Assembly: GCA_027011835.1 (NCBI GenBank)
Contig: JALUZN010000300.1
Span: 1-7,787, forward strand
DNA length: 7,787 bases
Direction: 5' to 3'
DNA from: Draconibacterium sp.
Lineage (GTDB): Bacteria; Bacteroidota; Bacteroidia; Bacteroidales; Prolixibacteraceae
Below are positions 1 through 6,304 of this stretch, piece by piece. The translations under genes and the position numbers were made by a program. Under the pieces are notes generated by a model. That model ran no database searches, was not told the origin of the DNA, and saw nothing but the letters and a program-made list of their open reading frames with translations. The stretch's first letter is position 1. Every line of letters begins with the position of its first letter.

Positions 1-24
1 GCCCAAGGCTGCGTTCGCTTCACT

Positions 25-128
25 CGGAAAAGCTACGCAATAACGACTAAAAATCCTGAACTCCCTCCAATACATTGGAGCTCCTCAAACAGCAGGATTT
101 TTTTAACGTCGTTATCGCTTGTTTTCCG
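25..128. repeat. Large imperfect inverted repeat (REP/MITE-like or compound terminator)
   Basis: The left arm (25-58) is largely the reverse complement of the right arm (93-128). CGGAAAA (25-31) pairs with TTTTCCG (122-128). GCAATAACGAC (37-47) pairs with GTCGTTATCGC (108-118) with one mismatch. TAAAAATCCTG (48-58) pairs with CAGGATTTTTTTA (93-105) with a two-base bulge. A separate small hairpin, CTCCAA (65-70)/TTGGAG (75-80), sits in the loop. The structure lies 150 bp downstream of the receptor gene. The T-tract of the inner stem could work as a terminator on the + strand, but the total size is more like a palindromic intergenic repeat. Flanking bases 1-24 and 129-155 are relatively GC-rich and show weak further complementarity. 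From 156 to 276 I see nothing recognisable: no gene, RNA or promoter. Confidence 0.6.
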
Positions 129-276
129 GCTCATCGACCGAGGCCGATGCTGCCAAACCACATTTTTGTATACACCTCTGATTAAACCAAAGAACATGAC
201 TCCAGCAAGGAGAAAGCCAATTCATTAAATTTTTAATTACCTCATCATCCCGTAAGTTGAAGTAATCCCCGTTTTC

Positions 277-2121
277 CTAAAAAACAAAATTAACTCCGGC
301 GAAAACAGTTGCTTTTGGCATAGTATAATACCTATTTACCTGATAGTTTGCGCCGGTGAGGTTCTCTCCACTTACAAATAGTTTTAAATTACGCATTATA
401 TTGTATGTTACTTTTGCATTTAACAGCGTATAACTTTCTAAATTCACAACCGGAGATGGGTCATTATCGAGGTTCGAGACCTGCTGAATATTTGCCATCA
501 ACATTAATTTTTTCAATCGGTATTTTGCGTTAAAAAAGAGGTGATGCTCGGGTGTTGCAAAAACCGGGTTTTTCATATTTATATAACTGTATGTTGCATT
601 TAAGCTGAGATTTTTTACCGGCGCAGCATTAATAGCAACTTCCACACCTTTATTATTTATCTCTCCGCTATTTTGCAATCCCTTCATGGGCACGTTAATA
701 ATTAAATTATCGCCATTTACTGCATAAACAGTTACTTCGCCACTCAATCTATTATTAAAGAATGTTTTCGAAACACCCGTCTCGTAACTTATCACGGTTT
801 CGGGTAAAAGGCCGGGGTTGTGATTCCACATAAACAGTTCGCGAATTGTCGGGCTTCTGAATCCTTTCGAAACAGAACCTTTCCAGGTAGTAAGTTTCCC
901 AACTTTAAATGCAAATCCTGCCGAAGGAATCCACTGTCCACCATAAACACTGTGATTCTGGTAACGCAGTCCGGCATTAAGTGTTAACTTTTCGGCAACT
1001 GTCTGCTGCATAAAAGCGTATGTTCCAAACTCCGAAATAGTAGTATCGGTAAATACAATTCCTTTTCCCTTCATTGCTTTTGTATTCTCGGCAAATCCCC
1101 CGTAGGTAGTTAAATCAACTCCCACAGTAATACTATTTCCTTCGAACAGGTGGAGCGATTCGTACAAATTGGCACCGTAGTTATTATCGGTTGAGTAAAA
1201 TCCGTCGGTAATATTATGCTCCCCGAAATTGTAAAACAGTTTAATTGCACCCGAAGCTTTTTCGAATTCGTTTTGCAATGAAACTGCGCCATAACCGCGT
1301 AAAATATCAATACGTTCGCCGGGCTTTGCATTTGTAGTATCGGGGCCGGGGTCCGATGCATTGTATTTCGCCAGGCTAAAATCGGTTGCCACATAAAAAT
1401 GGTCGTTCAAATTGTAACCCAATTTTGCATAGCCATTATCTATTTTGAAATCGGAGTTGTTTCGATGTCCGTCGGTTTGGTCGTGATTTCCCGAAACAAA
1501 TGCACTAAATTTTTGCTTTTTAAAACCAACGGCCCCCATATATTTTTGTGTGTTAAATGAGCCATACGAAAGCCGGGCATTCCCATGAACTCCCTCTTCG
1601 TTCTGTTTTTTTGTGATGATATTAATTACACCGCCCATAGCATTCGAACCGTAAAGCACTGAGGCCGGTCCGCGAATTACCTCCACACGTTCAACATCGG
1701 AAGCCACATACGAATCGGGAAGCGGATGCCCCATAATTCCCATAAATTGCGGATGCCCGTCGATAAGCATTAAAACACCGGTGGTTGGATTACCTCCAAT
1801 TCCCCGAATTGATATTTGCCCGGCCGACCCTTTTGCCACGCCGAACCCGGTAACTCCCCGTTCGGTTACAAAAAGACCTGGCACACGGCCATTTAAAATG
1901 GGCAAAATTGCCGACTCGTCCGACTCCTCGATTTGCGAACGATTAACAACCGAAACCGCCATTGGAACATTATTACGGTTTACTTTTACCGGCGTTCCGG
2001 TTACAACTACCTCATCTATTTTTATGGTATCAGTTGTTAAGCTGAATTGTGCAGCCAGCACATTCGAAAATAAAATGAGTAATAAAAACAGAGGGGTTTT
2101 AAGTTTAATAATTTGATTCAT
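277..2121 (-). CDS. TonB-dependent outer-membrane receptor (BtuB/FepA-like; putative metal, metallophore or corrinoid uptake)
   Basis: This 614-residue protein is a TonB-gated outer-membrane transporter. Residues 1-24 form a signal peptide (Lys-rich start, Leu/Phe core, Ala-Ala end). A TonB-box-like DEVVVTG follows at 36-42, and the plug domain spans about 50-172 with ISIRGIGG, VERVEVIRGPASVLYG and GGVINIIT. A 22-strand barrel would fill the rest, ending in a terminal Phe. There is no N-terminal carboxypeptidase-like domain and no SusD neighbour, so a glycan SusC role is unlikely; the length matches BtuB/siderophore receptors. The plug holds an unusual cluster at 123-132 (H123, M127, M130, H132) that could meet a soft metal. 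The gene follows a NikR-family regulator by 56 bp and carries the same tandem operator in its leader, which points to metal-linked control. The ATG at 2121 fits the signal peptide. The receptor class is certain; the substrate is inferred and could be nickel, cobalt, copper, a metallophore or cobalamin. Confidence 0.93.
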   Translation of the reverse strand: MNQIIKLKTPLFLLLILFSNVLAAQFSLTTDTIKIDEVVVTGTPVKVNRNNVPMAVSVVNRSQIEESDESAILPILNGRVPGLFVTERGVTGFGVAKGSAGQISIRGIGGNPTTGVLMLIDGHPQFMGIMGHPLPDSYVASDVERVEVIRGPASVLYGSNAMGGVINIITKKQNEEGVHGNARLSYGSFNTQKYMGAVGFKKQKFSAFVSGNHDQTDGHRNNSDFKIDNGYAKLGYNLNDHFYVATDFSLAKYNASDPGPDTTNAKPGERIDILRGYGAVSLQNEFEKASGAIKLFYNFGEHNITDGFYSTDNNYGANLYESLHLFEGNSITVGVDLTTYGGFAENTKAMKGKGIVFTDTTISEFGTYAFMQQTVAEKLTLNAGLRYQNHSVYGGQWIPSAGFAFKVGKLTTWKGSVSKGFRSPTIRELFMWNHNPGLLPETVISYETGVSKTFFNNRLSGEVTVYAVNGDNLIINVPMKGLQNSGEINNKGVEVAINAAPVKNLSLNATYSYINMKNPVFATPEHHLFFNAKYRLKKLMLMANIQQVSNLDNDPSPVVNLESYTLLNAKVTYNIMRNLKLFVSGENLTGANYQVNRYYTMPKATVFAGVNFVF

Positions 2122-2131
2122 AGGTCAATTC

Positions 2132-2159
2132 GTGTTACTATTAAATTTATTCGTGTTAC
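2132..2159 (-). promoter_or_regulatory. Tandem operator GTGTTAC-N14-GTGTTAC ahead of the TonB receptor
   Basis: On the + strand GTGTTAC occurs at 2132-2138 and 2153-2159, exactly 21 bp apart (two helical turns). The identity extends to 12 bp, ATTCGTGTTACT, at 2128-2139 and 2149-2160. The site lies between the regulator's stop codon (2178) and the receptor's ATG (2121), ending 10 bp before that ATG. A repeat of the same half-site, spacing and orientation lies before the NikR-like gene. From memory, a tandem GTGTTAC-N14/15-GTGTTAC site, rather than the usual inverted repeat, was reported for the Geobacter NikR. I infer binding by the adjacent NikR-family protein. No clear TAnnTTTG box was found here, so the site may govern an internal promoter or modulate read-through from the regulator. 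Confidence 0.7.
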
Positions 2160-2177
2160 TTGTTGGGCAAAAAAAAA

Positions 2178-2579
2178 CTATTCTGCTCTGCCCATTATTA
2201 ATTTTCCATGTTTAATTCCTTTAATTCCTATCAACTTATCCGATGCTTCTGTAAGTTTTACCGAAGGCCCTTTTACTGCAATTATTTGCATCAGATTAAT
2301 TTCGTTTAAAAAAAAGCTCTGAGTAGATAAAATTACATCGCTGAACTCCAACTGTATCTCTGCAGATTTTTTCAAAATCTCTTTTTTAGTATTATTAAAA
2401 ACCAAAACAATAGCACCTGCAACAATATTGTTGCATTTCCATTTCTCTTCGGCCATATTCTTTTCTATTAAAAAACGTATGGCCTGCGAGCGATTTGTAA
2501 AAGCATTTTCTGCAACGTACTTATCGAGTTCTTTTAAAAGCTCTTCGTCGAGCGAAACGCCAAATCGTGAAACAGACAT
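2178..2579 (-). CDS. NikR-family ribbon-helix-helix regulator lacking the canonical nickel ligands
   Basis: This 133-residue protein has the NikR length and two-domain plan. An N-terminal ribbon-helix-helix spans about 1-45 (beta-strand SRFGVSL at 4-10, NRSQAIR at 29-35). A C-terminal ACT-like tetramerisation domain spans about 50-133 (IVAGAIVLVFN, IIAVKG, GIKHGKL). It aligns without gaps to Pyrococcus NikR across the metal-site region (residues 75-104). The E. coli nickel ligands His76, His87, His89 and Cys95 correspond here to Leu77, Ser88, Phe90 and Leu96. Glu30 and Asp34 of the secondary potassium/metal site become Gln32 and Phe36. The whole protein has one His (124, conserved in the family) and one Cys (49). 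It should bind DNA as a tetramer over two half-sites, but high-affinity nickel sensing by the known mechanism is not expected. The ATG at 2579 is preceded by an operator and a promoter, suggesting autoregulation; the receptor gene lies 56 bp downstream. Automated pipelines would probably name it nickel-responsive NikR. Confidence 0.9.
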   Translation of the reverse strand: MSVSRFGVSLDEELLKELDKYVAENAFTNRSQAIRFLIEKNMAEEKWKCNNIVAGAIVLVFNNTKKEILKKSAEIQLEFSDVILSTQSFFLNEINLMQIIAVKGPSVKLTEASDKLIGIKGIKHGKLIMGRAE

Positions 2580-2580
2580 A

Positions 2581-2608
2581 GTGTTACCTTTCTTTTATTT
2601 CGTGGCAC
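2581..2608 (-). promoter_or_regulatory. Tandem operator GTGTTAC-N14-GTGGCAC ahead of the NikR-like gene
   Basis: On the + strand GTGTTAC (2581-2587) and GTGGCAC (2602-2608) are 21 bp apart, the same spacing and orientation as the site before the receptor gene; the second half-site differs at two bases. The distal half-site shares its last base with the predicted -7 box (2608-2615), and the proximal half-site ends one base before the ATG (2577-2579). A bound tetramer would therefore cover the transcription start and the start codon. This is the layout expected for negative autoregulation. Confidence 0.65.
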
Positions 2609-2638
2609 AAAAATACAAAAGCCATGTAAACGGCAAAA
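2608..2638 (-). promoter_or_regulatory. Bacteroidota-type promoter of the NikR-like gene
   Basis: Read on the minus strand, TTTTG (2638-2634) is followed after 18 bp by TATTTTTG (2615-2608), a full match to the Bacteroidota -7 consensus TAnnTTTG with a -33 TTG-type element. Transcription would start near 2601, giving a leader of about 20 nt with no Shine-Dalgarno sequence. Its overlap with the tandem operator supports both calls. Confidence 0.6.
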
Positions 2639-2745
2639 TGAATGATGAATAAATTGCAAAAAATTAGCACTGGTTTAAAAAGAAGAAAAATAACTTCCCC
2701 AATTCCGTTATCCATCGGAATCTGGAAAACCTATCTTAATTGAAC

Positions 2746-3177
2746 TTATTTAGCTTTGTGCCAAATTAACTTCTTCCCAAATCCCAGACGGTTATCAGTC
2801 ATTTTAATTATTTCGGGCTTTAATACCCAAAGCGAGGTTTTCATTAATACGGCAAAAGGGAACTTTTTCAGATATGCTTTTTTAGCTTTTGCAGCAAGTA
2901 ACTTTACAGGTTTTTGCATGGTTCCTGCAAACTGAATTCCCTGAATTTTACCGACGGTGTTAGTCTCCAATACCACACTGCCGGCCACATTCGAATTGGC
3001 CAAAACGTCTTGAACATGTTTAGTCTCTTCGTCGGAAGTAAACACAAAACAGTTTTCGTCTTCGAGATAAGTATAAAAACAGTTGGCACACCACGGACTA
3101 TTCTCAACCGAAGTTGCCAGGGTTAAAACGTGGTGTTCGTTAATAAAATCGACAATACGCTTTTCAGGATTTTGCAT
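2746..3177 (-). CDS. YhbP/UPF0306-type protein with pyridoxamine-phosphate-oxidase (split-barrel flavin) fold
   Basis: This 143-residue protein resembles E. coli YhbP along its length. Matching segments are VLTLATS..SPWCANCFY (17-35), a TSDEETKHVQD stretch (48-57), GKIQGIQFAGT (77-87), AYLKKFPFA (101-109) and the C-terminal LGFGKKLIWHK (131-141). The family has the FMN-binding split-barrel fold of pyridoxamine 5'-phosphate oxidases. YhbP itself has no established reaction, so binding of FMN or F420 and any reductase activity are inferred only. A start at TTG 3198 would add seven residues, but that codon lies inside the predicted -7 box (3196-3203), and the ATG at 3177 matches the family start. 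There is no signal peptide, so it is cytosolic. It appears to be a monocistronic unit between the M1 peptidase and the NikR-like regulator, with no evident functional tie to either. Confidence 0.85.
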   Translation of the reverse strand: MQNPEKRIVDFINEHHVLTLATSVENSPWCANCFYTYLEDENCFVFTSDEETKHVQDVLANSNVAGSVVLETNTVGKIQGIQFAGTMQKPVKLLAAKAKKAYLKKFPFAVLMKTSLWVLKPEIIKMTDNRLGFGKKLIWHKAK

Positions 3178-3195
3178 AACTAAAAAATTAAGTGG

Positions 3196-3227
3196 CAAAA
3201 GTAATCTGATTTTATGGAATACAAAAA
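3196..3227 (-). promoter_or_regulatory. Bacteroidota-type promoter of the YhbP-like gene
   Basis: On the minus strand TTTTTG (3227-3222) is followed after 18 bp by TACTTTTG (3203-3196), matching TAnnTTTG. The spacing equals that of the promoter of the NikR-like gene. Transcription would begin near 3189, about 12 nt before the ATG at 3177, which rules out the upstream TTG as the start. It lies in the 76-bp spacer after the M1 peptidase gene. Confidence 0.6.
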
Positions 3228-3253
3228 CGGTGATTTAGAGATTGCAAACAACC

Positions 3254-5179
3254 TTACTGTTTTACTATTTGCTGTTCGAAATGGCTGCTTTTAGTACTAA
3301 CCCGAATAATATACACTCCTCCGGGAAGGGTTGACAAGTCGATATTCCGGTTGTTGCCCACCGTTTTTTTCAGAAGTAAGCCATCTACCGAAACAATTTC
3401 GGTTGCAATAATCTCGCTATTTTTTGCCGTTCTAATTGAAACAGAATTGGTAAAAGGATTTGGGTACACCACCATTTTTTTTGAGTTGAACTGCGTTTCA
3501 GATTTCACAATTTTATCGGTTTTGGAAACGAGCCAAAATTCGGGGTCTATTTTAAGGTCGGCAACTTTAAAGTTTGGATGAATGGTAAACTCCTGATTAT
3601 TTTTGGTGTTTGTTAATATAAAATCTGCCGAATCGGTTTTTGCCAAATTATAAACCCGAACAGGAACAGGCATTTCGAAAAAATCGACCGACTGATGCGA
3701 CTGGCTTTGCGATAGAATTACCTTCGTTGAATTGGCTTCGGCAGCGATGAAAGTTGCCGAATAAACCGGATAACCTTCGCCGTAAAACCAATCGTTAAAA
3801 AACTCGGTTAAAGTTGTATCGCCGGCAATTTCCATATGTTTTACAAACTGGCTGGTGCGCGCAAAACCATTTGCAATAAGGGGGTCGTTATAGTAACTTT
3901 TTAATCCGCTAAAAAAATTCTCGTCGCCCAGAACAAACCGTAACATGTGTAAAATATAGGCTCCTTTCGAGTACGAAAGCCGACCACTAAAAATATCGCC
4001 TATTTTTGTTGTATCTTTTACATAAACCGATCCTCCGGGTTCCTTTAAAATATTTTCCACATTTACACGCTTCCAAACGGGCCACCAAACACCATCGAGC
4101 AAATGCTCGTACGAAAGCCCGGTAAGGTAAGTGGCAAACCCTTCATTAAGCCAAATGTCGTGCCAGCTGCCAAGTGTAATGTAATCGCCAAACCACTGGT
4201 GAGCCAATTCGTGAGCAATTAAATCGAAATTAAAACCGCCCATAAAACTCATGGTCTGATGTTCCATTCCACCGCCCCACCCAAATTGAGCATGTCCGTA
4301 TTTTTCGGTTGCAAACGGATATTCGCCAATTAATTTGTTATACAACGCAATTACATCGGCAGTAACAGGAGTTTTTTGTTGCGCGTCTTCTAAATCTTCA
4401 GGATAAACATAATTTAGAATTTCTATTTTCCGCCCGTCACCGAGTTCCAGATAATTGGAATATCGCGAGTAATTTGTTACCGAAACTGCAATTAAATAGG
4501 TGGCAATTGGGAACCGGTGCTTCCAATGCATCATTCGTTTTCCGTTGCTAATGTTTTCCGAAATCAGAATGCCGTTAGCTGCCGTAATAAACTTCTCGGG
4601 AGAAGTAACAATAATGTCGATTGAATCGATTTTATCGATAAGCGACTGTTTACACGGCCACCACTCCATTGCTCCGTACGGCTCCGAAAGAGTCCAGATA
4701 TTTGGCACTTCGTTATGCACTGTTTTAGTAAATGCACCCGATTTTGTATCGGGAGGAACACCGTGATAATACACTGAAACCGAATCGAGTTGCTCATTGC
4801 TTACTGCCTCGGACAATGTTACCGTTAACTTATTTTGAATATGAGAGAAAGCAACTTTTTTACTGTTTTGAACTACAGAATCGACAGTTAATGCCTGGTG
4901 AAGATCGAATTCTACTTTATCCAGATTTTGAATTTTACTTATAAAAAGTGTGGTAATTTTCCCTTTCACAAAAAGTGTGTCGGGATCTATCTCCCACTCC
5001 ATCCGCTGATAAACAAAATCAGTTTCGTTGTAATTCACACTTTCAACAAAAGCCAGCTTGCTTTTTACACTTTTCTGTTCCTGAAATGCCATTTTATCGA
5101 TAAGTTGCACATTAGGTTTTTGTGCAAAACCTGCTATTACAACCCAAAACAACGCCATTGTCAGTAGAAACTTTTTCAT
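3254..5179 (-). CDS. Secreted M1-family zinc aminopeptidase with T9SS C-terminal sorting domain
   Basis: This 641-residue metallopeptidase is predicted to cleave N-terminal residues from peptides outside the cell or on its surface. Residues 1-19 are a signal peptide (MKKFLLTMALFWVVIAGFA). An M1 N-terminal beta domain spans about 50-240. The exopeptidase motif is GGGMEH (302-307), a variant of GAMEN with His in place of Asn. The zinc site is H323-E-L-A-H327 with E346 in WLNEGFATY, and Y403 in LSYSKGAY is the likely transition-state Tyr. Residues about 570-641 (VYPNPFTNSVSI...GGVYIIRV...QQIVKQ) are a type A T9SS sorting domain that is cleaved on export. There is no large C-terminal HEAT-like domain, so it is a short M1 enzyme. 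A TTG at 5221 would add 14 residues ahead of the signal peptide; the ATG at 5179 is preferred. It follows the ROK kinase terminator, so it is probably transcribed separately, though I could not find a clear promoter box. Confidence 0.93.
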   Translation of the reverse strand: MKKFLLTMALFWVVIAGFAQKPNVQLIDKMAFQEQKSVKSKLAFVESVNYNETDFVYQRMEWEIDPDTLFVKGKITTLFISKIQNLDKVEFDLHQALTVDSVVQNSKKVAFSHIQNKLTVTLSEAVSNEQLDSVSVYYHGVPPDTKSGAFTKTVHNEVPNIWTLSEPYGAMEWWPCKQSLIDKIDSIDIIVTSPEKFITAANGILISENISNGKRMMHWKHRFPIATYLIAVSVTNYSRYSNYLELGDGRKIEILNYVYPEDLEDAQQKTPVTADVIALYNKLIGEYPFATEKYGHAQFGWGGGMEHQTMSFMGGFNFDLIAHELAHQWFGDYITLGSWHDIWLNEGFATYLTGLSYEHLLDGVWWPVWKRVNVENILKEPGGSVYVKDTTKIGDIFSGRLSYSKGAYILHMLRFVLGDENFFSGLKSYYNDPLIANGFARTSQFVKHMEIAGDTTLTEFFNDWFYGEGYPVYSATFIAAEANSTKVILSQSQSHQSVDFFEMPVPVRVYNLAKTDSADFILTNTKNNQEFTIHPNFKVADLKIDPEFWLVSKTDKIVKSETQFNSKKMVVYPNPFTNSVSIRTAKNSEIIATEIVSVDGLLLKKTVGNNRNIDLSTLPGGVYIIRVSTKSSHFEQQIVKQ

Positions 5180-5205
5180 TCTCTCAAAAAAAAAATCAGT
5201 TGCAT

Positions 5206-5237
5206 AAAAAACGGGTTTCAATAGAAACCCGTTTTTT
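5206..5237 (-). terminator. Intrinsic terminator after the ROK kinase gene
   Basis: A perfect 14-bp inverted repeat, AAAAAACGGGTTTC (5206-5219) and GAAACCCGTTTTTT (5224-5237), is separated by a 4-base loop. On the minus strand it begins 27 bp after the kinase stop codon (5265-5267) and ends in a run of six T. It is symmetrical, so it could stop transcription in both directions. It separates the sugar-kinase unit from the M1 peptidase gene. Confidence 0.85.
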
Positions 5238-5264
5238 AAATTTATATTGAAATTGTGTAAACTA

Positions 5265-6242
5265 TTATTTATCTAGCTCTTTCCAAACCAAAGCACTTGC
5301 TCCAACAATTGCAGCATCGCCGGCTTTTAATTTCGATGGAAGAATTGGAATTTTATTCTTAAAAATAGGAAGAAGATGTTTTTCCATTCCCTCTTTTGTA
5401 GGCTTAAAAATCAAATCGCCTGCAGCAGTTGGTCCACCGAAAAGGAAAATTGCTTCGGGACTCAAATGGTGAACAGTGTCGGCCAACCCCTGACCTAACC
5501 AGGCACCTGTTTTTTCGAACACTTCAAGCGCTACTTTGTCGCCTTGAACAGCAGCGTCGTAAATCATTTTTGAATCTAACTCTTTGTACGATTTATCGGC
5601 CAACAAACTATCGTTAGCATTGTAATGAGCCAACAATTCGAAAGCAGTTCTTTTCATTCCGGGTGCCGAGCAATATGCTTCTAAATGGCCCAATGCCGAA
5701 CAGCCACACGGGCGTCCACCGGCAACCAATGTAGTGTGTCCAATTTCTCCGGCAAAACCATCGCTTCCGTAAACCAGTTCTCCGTTCACAACAACACCAC
5801 TTCCCACACCGGTTCCTAAAGTCATCATTACAAAATTCTGCATTCCTTTGGCTCCACCATATATCATTTCACCAATTGCGGCAGCATTTGCATCGTTTGT
5901 TAATGTCAGCGCTTGCATATCGGGGAAATGACTCCGAAGAAGTTTCACCAGGTGAACCACTCCGTTAAAAGATAAATTTGGAGCATATTCAATGGTTCCG
6001 TTATAATAGTTCCCATTGGGTGCACCAATTCCAATTCCAAGAACCTGAATATCGTCATTTAAAAGTTTAACCGAATTAATAAGCCCGTTAATGGCTTCTG
6101 ACAAATCTGAAATATACTGGTTAATGTCTCCGTGTGATGGTGTTGGAATATTATTGTTAACCATAACATTCCCTTCCGGGTCTACGACTCCGATGGCAGT
6201 ATTTGTTCCGCCAATATCAACTCCTATTGCAACTTTTTTCAT
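5265..6242 (-). CDS. ROK-family sugar kinase (glucokinase-like)
   Basis: This 325-residue cytosolic ROK kinase is predicted to phosphorylate an incoming hexose with ATP. It has the N-terminal phosphate-binding VDIGGTNTAIGVVD (8-21), the TNDANAAA segment (115-122) whose D117 is the expected catalytic base, GTGVGSG (143-149), and EIGH (166-169) contacting sugar. Near the C-terminus FGGP (268-271) and GAS (314-316) complete the ATP site. The ROK zinc loop, normally CxCGxxGCxE, reads C179-G-C181-S-A-L-G-H186-L-E188, so the third Cys is His and the Gly after the second Cys is Ser; H169 is the usual fourth ligand. Its length is typical of bacterial glucokinases. No DNA-binding helix-turn-helix precedes it, so it is a kinase rather than an NagC/Mlc repressor. 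It follows the sugar transporter gene after 62 bp, with a terminator hairpin between them. Glucose is the default guess; fructose, N-acetylglucosamine or mannose are possible. Confidence 0.92.
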   Translation of the reverse strand: MKKVAIGVDIGGTNTAIGVVDPEGNVMVNNNIPTPSHGDINQYISDLSEAINGLINSVKLLNDDIQVLGIGIGAPNGNYYNGTIEYAPNLSFNGVVHLVKLLRSHFPDMQALTLTNDANAAAIGEMIYGGAKGMQNFVMMTLGTGVGSGVVVNGELVYGSDGFAGEIGHTTLVAGGRPCGCSALGHLEAYCSAPGMKRTAFELLAHYNANDSLLADKSYKELDSKMIYDAAVQGDKVALEVFEKTGAWLGQGLADTVHHLSPEAIFLFGGPTAAGDLIFKPTKEGMEKHLLPIFKNKIPILPSKLKAGDAAIVGASALVWKELDK

Positions 6243-6262
6243 TATATAAATTGTATAAAAAA

Positions 6263-6292
6263 TAAACCTTTCGAAAATAGCCGAAAGGTTTA
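6263..6292 (-). terminator. Intrinsic terminator or attenuator between transporter and kinase genes
   Basis: An 11-bp perfect stem, TAAACCTTTCG (6263-6273) with CGAAAGGTTTA (6282-6292), encloses an 8-base loop. Read on the minus strand it starts 12 bp after the transporter stop codon (6305) and is followed by ATTTTTTAT, a U-rich tail. It ends about 20 bp before the kinase ATG. No promoter box fits in what remains, so the kinase may depend on read-through, making this an attenuator that lowers kinase expression relative to the transporter. Confidence 0.75.
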
Positions 6293-6304
6293 ATTGAATA
6301 AATA

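Noticed and set aside
25..128. Integron attC site reading of the inverted repeat
   Set aside because: The ends do not show the RYYYAAC/GTTRRRY core sites, and no integrase or cassette structure is present.
277..2121. SusC-type glycan receptor of a polysaccharide utilisation locus
   Set aside because: The protein is about 400 residues too short, lacks the N-terminal carboxypeptidase-like domain, and has no SusD or glycoside hydrolase neighbours.
1781..2322. Plus-strand open frames of 111 and 69 codons over the receptor start and the regulator
   Set aside because: They lie opposite well-supported genes, have no family resemblance and cover the operator region; they are shadow frames.
2702..2721. 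Hairpin ATTCCG/CGGAAT after the YhbP-like gene as a terminator
   Set aside because: The stem has only 6 bp with an 8-base loop, and the nearest T-rich stretch on the minus strand is several bases away; support is too weak.
3178..3198. TTG start at 3198 for the YhbP-like gene
   Set aside because: The codon overlaps the predicted -7 promoter box, and the added residues have no match in the family; the ATG at 3177 fits better.
4898..5167. Plus-strand open frame of 89 codons opposite the signal peptide region of the M1 peptidase
   Set aside because: It has a low-complexity composition typical of the antisense of a coding frame, and no promoter or start signal.
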